Source of the DNA: an uncultured Spirochaetia bacterium
GTDB taxonomy: Bacteria > Spirochaetota > CALGPD01
Length of the DNA stretch: 9,775 bases
Assembly: GCA_937960625.1 (NCBI GenBank)
Contig: CALGPD010000201.1
Span: 1 to 9,775 of the forward strand
Direction of reading: 5' to 3'
Shown here: in pieces, positions 7,114 to 9,775 of the stretch
Numbering within the stretch: the stretch's first letter is position 1
Layout: every line of letters begins with the position of its first letter
Made by a program: the position numbers and the translations under genes
Notes under the pieces: model-generated
Database searches by the model: none
Seen by the model: only the letters and a program-made list of their open reading frames with translations
What the model was told of the DNA's origin: nothing

Positions 7114-9013
7114 AAGATATTGTTTTGTATTCGTTTTTCTGTTAGCGTGTAATATGCTTCACGCGCAAACTTATGAATTGCGTAAACAAGCTAGAATTGT
7201 TTTTTCAGATAACGAAAAGTATAAAGACCCGAAGATTGATACATCAAAGTGGAAAAAGGTTCAAATTCCTTCAGACCTATATCTAAAAGAAAGTATGAAA
7301 AAAGGTGTGGTTTGGTATAGAATAGATTTGGATAATGTAAACGCGCTTTCATCAGGGCAAGATATCTCACTTTATTTTACAGGTATTTCCGGAAAATATA
7401 CTGTTTACTTTAATTCTAATAAAATTGCACAAGGAACGGGAATATTTGCAGCGGGTAAGAAAATCAACATCCTTAATAAACTTATTAAACTAAAAAATAA
7501 AAACTATATTGCAGTGCGGATTGAAAATGTTCAATTCACCGGTATGTCAGGAATATATAACTCAGTATATTTAGATACCAACGAAAAAGTTGCCTCTTAT
7601 ATTTTAAATCAGAAAGCAAAATTTAAACTGCTGTATTTTTTATTAATAATTTTCAGCATAGTATTTTTATTTACGTATAAAAGAAATTTAAAAAATTATT
7701 CTTCGTTTTATTTGTCTGCGTTGCTTTTAATCTCCGCGTTATTGATTTTTATAAGTTCTTCATCCGGTATTTCTTTGTTTTCAAACACCGTGTTTTATTT
7801 TAAATTAAAATTTATTTTGAAAGTATTGCTGGTTTCATTAATTGTATTGTTTTTAAATCAATTTTATAAATCCGGAGTTAATAAACTAGATACAATCTTT
7901 TTTATTATAAGCGCGTTGATATTGCTATTAACAATTTTGATAAGAAGCCTGGGCAGTATTTTTTATATAAAAGCAAGTTTTTTAATTTTAGTATTAATTC
8001 CTGTTTTTTATTATTCTATTACACTACTTAACCGTATTGTAAAAAAGGATTATTCTTCTCTGTTGTTTTTTATTGGAATTCTTATTTCCATAATTTATTC
8101 GTTCATCATCTATTTTTTCCCTAGTGTAAATAACGTATTGAAAATATTAAACGTGTTTCTTATTTCATTATTCTTTGCTTCAGGGTATTTTTTGTTTTAT
8201 TTTCAAAAATTCAACGAATTATTTGAAAATAAATATATTCTTGAAAACAGGATTATGGAAAGCAGCATAATCGTAGAGGACAAAAATAAAAGTTTTTCTG
8301 ATTTAAACGAAGAAATGGAGCTAAGGCAAAGCTGCCTTATTAACGCGCTTGAGATTTCCCGCATTATAAATGAGAAACTTGAATATACACCTATCGATAC
8401 TCCTGAAATCAAAATTAAAGTTATCAATAAAACTTTAAAATCTTTTTCTGGAGATGTTCTAAAATATTTTAAAATAAAAAACGGTATTAGGCTGTTTTTA
8501 ATTGATTTTCCCGGAGATGAAATTAATTCGGCTTTTTTTAACTTAATCACCGAATTTGAATTAAATAATTCGTTATCTATAAAAAGCCCATCTATGGTTT
8601 TAAATAAACTTAATCAGGTATTCAGCAAATATAACTTTAATTCTTTTCTTACTGCAAGTGTGCTTGATATTAACTTTATAGAAAATAAAATAAAGTATGC
8701 AAATGCAGGCGCGCCTCAAGCTATTTTAATAAATGAAGGACAAATAAGTAAAATTGAAAAGGGCGGTACTGTAATCGGTTTAAGCGAAGATAAGTATAAA
8801 GACACAAAAATGGAAATACAATCAGATAACGAGATTCTAATATTTACTGACGGGTTGATGCACCTTGTTAGAAAAGAAACGGAAAAGACTTTTGCCCAAT
8901 ATATTTCCCTGGTCAAAGCTGAGGCGCTTTATAAAACTCTATCTGATTTGGTTGAAGAAAATAATGATAACCTACCGGATGATATTCTTCTAGTTAAAGT
9001 TAAGATTAAATAA
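7100..9013 (+). CDS. 7TM receptor-like membrane protein with cytoplasmic SpoIIE/PP2C-type phosphatase domain
   Basis: Numbering is from ATG 7100. A TTG six bases upstream is in frame but a poorer choice, and neither has a clear Shine-Dalgarno. Residues 1-22 look like a signal peptide (cut near LHA|Q; LLAC at 14-17 also resembles a lipobox). Residues about 25-165 are a beta-rich extracytoplasmic domain like the galactose-binding-type 7TMR-DISM sensor (WYRIDL, YFTGISGKYTVYFN). Seven hydrophobic helices follow at about 176-193, 202-219, 235-253, 264-282, 290-309, 319-340 and 347-368, then a short helical linker, then a PP2C/SpoIIE domain about 438-637. Metal-site aspartates appear kept: D452 (SGD), D469 (LIDF), D584 (FTDG) and D627/D628 (PDD). 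The usual DVSGHG is DFPGDE, and AGHPP is AGAPQ. It likely dephosphorylates a Ser/Thr phosphoprotein in response to an outside signal. The substrate is unknown. The start overlaps the end of cheA by 14 bp, which suggests translational coupling. Confidence 0.85.
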   Translation: MLWFKRYCFVFVFLLACNMLHAQTYELRKQARIVFSDNEKYKDPKIDTSKWKKVQIPSDLYLKESMKKGVVWYRIDLDNVNALSSGQDISLYFTGISGKYTVYFNSNKIAQGTGIFAAGKKINILNKLIKLKNKNYIAVRIENVQFTGMSGIYNSVYLDTNEKVASYILNQKAKFKLLYFLLIIFSIVFLFTYKRNLKNYSSFYLSALLLISALLIFISSSSGISLFSNTVFYFKLKFILKVLLVSLIVLFLNQFYKSGVNKLDTIFFIISALILLLTILIRSLGSIFYIKASFLILVLIPVFYYSITLLNRIVKKDYSSLLFFIGILISIIYSFIIYFFPSVNNVLKILNVFLISLFFASGYFLFYFQKFNELFENKYILENRIMESSIIVEDKNKSFSDLNEEMELRQSCLINALEISRIINEKLEYTPIDTPEIKIKVINKTLKSFSGDVLKYFKIKNGIRLFLIDFPGDEINSAFFNLITEFELNNSLSIKSPSMVLNKLNQVFSKYNFNSFLTASVLDINFIENKIKYANAGAPQAILINEGQISKIEKGGTVIGLSEDKYKDTKMEIQSDNEILIFTDGLMHLVRKETEKTFAQYISLVKAEALYKTLSDLVEENNDNLPDDILLVKVKIK

Positions 9014-9038
9014 TAGTACTTTGAAATTGATTGCGATT

Positions 9039-9524
9039 TTACCTTAAGCTCCAGATTCCTTTCTTCCTTATCCGTGCCTTTTTTTCATATCTTACAAATT
9101 CATCATATCTTGTGCAAAGTTTTCCGCGATATACTTTAACCAATCCTTTAAGAAGTAATTCTTTAAAAAGGCATTTTCCTTTATAATATACATAGGCGAG
9201 TATACGTCCGAATTTATCTTTCAAAACTTTTCCTCTACGTTGATATGTAACTAATAGTATAGTTTTACCTTTTATTTTTCTTTTTACGTATAGCATGGCG
9301 CGCCTGCCGTATCTTTGTTTATATCCAAAACGGTAGGTGCTGTTTTCCGGAGCATCAACTCCCCAAAACCGGATTTTGTACTTTCTTCCGTTTCTTAACC
9401 TGATTTTAATAGTATCTCCGTCATATACCCAGAGAACAACGGCTTTTAGTTTCATTTTTTCATAACTAAATAATAATGTTGAAAACAATGTTAAAATTAT
9501 TATAAATATTTTTTTCATATTCAT
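9039..9524 (-). CDS. Secreted staphylococcal-nuclease-like (thermonuclease) protein
   Basis: This is a Ca2+-dependent nuclease family (SNase/Nuc) that cuts DNA and RNA. The 161 residues start with Lys-Lys and a hydrophobic stretch (about 6-20), a signal peptide probably cut near FS|YE. The mature part matches the SNase OB-fold: YDGDT (34-38), IRFWGVDAPE (51-60) and DKFGRILAYVY (103-113). Counterparts of the S. aureus active-site residues are D35 (D21), R52 (R35), D57 (D40), E60 (E43) and R107 (R87); T41 is Ala here. The mature protein is very rich in Lys/Arg. Two ATGs (9524 and 9518) are possible starts, and neither has a visible Shine-Dalgarno. It converges on the phosphatase gene, with 25 bp between the stops. 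A link to the chemotaxis genes is not indicated. Roles could be nutrient scavenging from extracellular DNA or surface nuclease activity. Confidence 0.9.
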   Translation of the reverse strand: MNMKKIFIIILTLFSTLLFSYEKMKLKAVVLWVYDGDTIKIRLRNGRKYKIRFWGVDAPENSTYRFGYKQRYGRRAMLYVKRKIKGKTILLVTYQRRGKVLKDKFGRILAYVYYKGKCLFKELLLKGLVKVYRGKLCTRYDEFVRYEKKARIRKKGIWSLR

Positions 9525-9558
9525 ATTATAGGTTATTTTTAAAATAAAGTTACGACAA
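9525..9558 (-). promoter_or_regulatory. Possible promoter of the nuclease gene, ending against its start codon
   Basis: Read on the minus strand, TTGTCG (9558-9553) and TAACCT (9535-9530) are separated by 17 bp, and an exact TATAAT lies at 9530-9525, directly before the ATG at 9524. Either -10 box would place transcription start at about 9524-9518, on one of the two candidate start codons, giving a leaderless or almost leaderless mRNA. This fits the absence of a ribosome-binding site. In such AT-rich DNA, chance matches are common. Confidence 0.3.
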
Positions 9559-9594
9559 AAAGTGGCGTTTTAGATAAATAATAATAACGGTTTA

Positions 9595-9631
9595 ATAAAA
9601 TTTTAAATTTTAGTGAAATTTAAAATTTTAT
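9595..9631. repeat. Perfect 16-bp AT-only inverted repeat at the end of the minus-strand cheW-like gene
   Basis: The arms 9595-9610 and 9616-9631 are perfectly complementary over 16 bp, contain only A and T, and enclose a 5-nt TAGTG loop. The right arm includes the stop codon (9628-9630) of the minus-strand CheW-domain gene. It may act as a terminator or 3'-end-protecting hairpin for that gene's mRNA, but it lacks the GC-rich stem and distinct U-run of a standard intrinsic terminator. A protein-binding site or cruciform is also possible. Confidence 0.6.
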
Positions 9632-9775
9632 ACTGTGGCTGCAACGGATGCTGTTGAAATCTGAGAAAGTTCTTCATCAGAGAAAATAAAACTTATATCA
9701 AGAAGAATAATCATCCGCTCTTTTAAAGTAATAATTCCTTTAATGTATTCATGGCTGACATAAGAAGAAAAATTA
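9628..9775 (-). CDS. C-terminal end of a second CheW-domain protein (5' end outside window)
   Basis: The last 48 codons are visible, ending in TAA at 9628-9630. The peptide contains EYIKGIITLKERMIILLDI, matching the end of the CheW fold (a Y/F-I-x-G strand, then the basic residue and the LLD strand), and stops about 18 residues later, as stand-alone CheW proteins do. It differs clearly from the end of the first cheW (LLD here, LLK there), so it is not a recent duplicate. It could be CheW or another protein ending in a CheW domain, such as a CheA; CheV is less likely because its receiver follows the CheW domain. It lies 103 bp upstream of the nuclease in the same direction, so some cotranscription is possible past the inverted repeat at 9595-9631. 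Confidence 0.8.
   Translation of the reverse strand, partial: NFSSYVSHEYIKGIITLKERMIILLDISFIFSDEELSQISTASVAATV

Noticed and set aside
445..8916. Antisense open frames of 60-115 codons across the che, pentapeptide and phosphatase genes
   Set aside because: All lie opposite well-supported genes, have no recognisable domains, and show no ribosome-binding sites. AT-rich coding DNA commonly yields such shadows.
9014..9038. Bidirectional terminator between the convergent phosphatase and nuclease genes
   Set aside because: The 25-bp gap and flanking bases form no convincing stem-loop.
1..9775. tRNA, rRNA, CRISPR arrays, insertion sequences or attachment sites
   Set aside because: No cloverleaf, regularly spaced repeats, transposase motifs or flanking duplications were seen on either strand by eye.

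Overview
The window is an AT-rich bacterial chromosome segment with a chemosensory operon at its centre. The TATAAT-like promoter boxes, Shine-Dalgarno sites, signal peptides and short gene spacing are all bacterial. I cannot assign a phylum. CheC/CheX-type phosphatases together with a 7TM receptor carrying a PP2C output suggest a lineage outside the enteric model (spirochaetes, Elusimicrobiota, Deferribacterota or low-GC Bacillota are all possible), but this is only a guess.

Layout. Positions 2-1597 (+) hold the 3' part of a large protein whose visible start resembles the end of a NACHT/STAND NTPase. It continues into about 240 residues of pentapeptide repeats and a Lys/Pro-rich tail. A very AT-rich spacer of 152 bp (1598-1749) follows, with promoter-like boxes and a weak hairpin. 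From 1750 to 9013 (+) runs a tight operon: cheW, cheR, cheB, a cheA of unusual build, and a 7TM receptor-like PP2C/SpoIIE-type phosphatase that overlaps the end of cheA. Facing it on the minus strand are a secreted staphylococcal-nuclease-like gene (9039-9524) and, past a perfect 16-bp AT-only inverted repeat, the last 48 codons of a second CheW-domain gene (9628-9775, running off the edge).

How the genes work together. CheW couples receptors to CheA, CheR and CheB methylate and demethylate receptors, and CheA phosphorylates CheB and presumably a CheY. Neither a chemoreceptor gene nor a separate cheY lies in the window. The most unusual point is that CheA continues after its CheW-like P5 domain into a CheC-like two-repeat domain with one intact phosphatase motif. 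The kinase and a probable response-regulator phosphatase are therefore one polypeptide. An in-frame ATG behind a GGAGG sits at the junction and could also yield a free 223-residue CheC-like protein. The next gene adds a second, unrelated type of phosphatase, probably translationally coupled to cheA.
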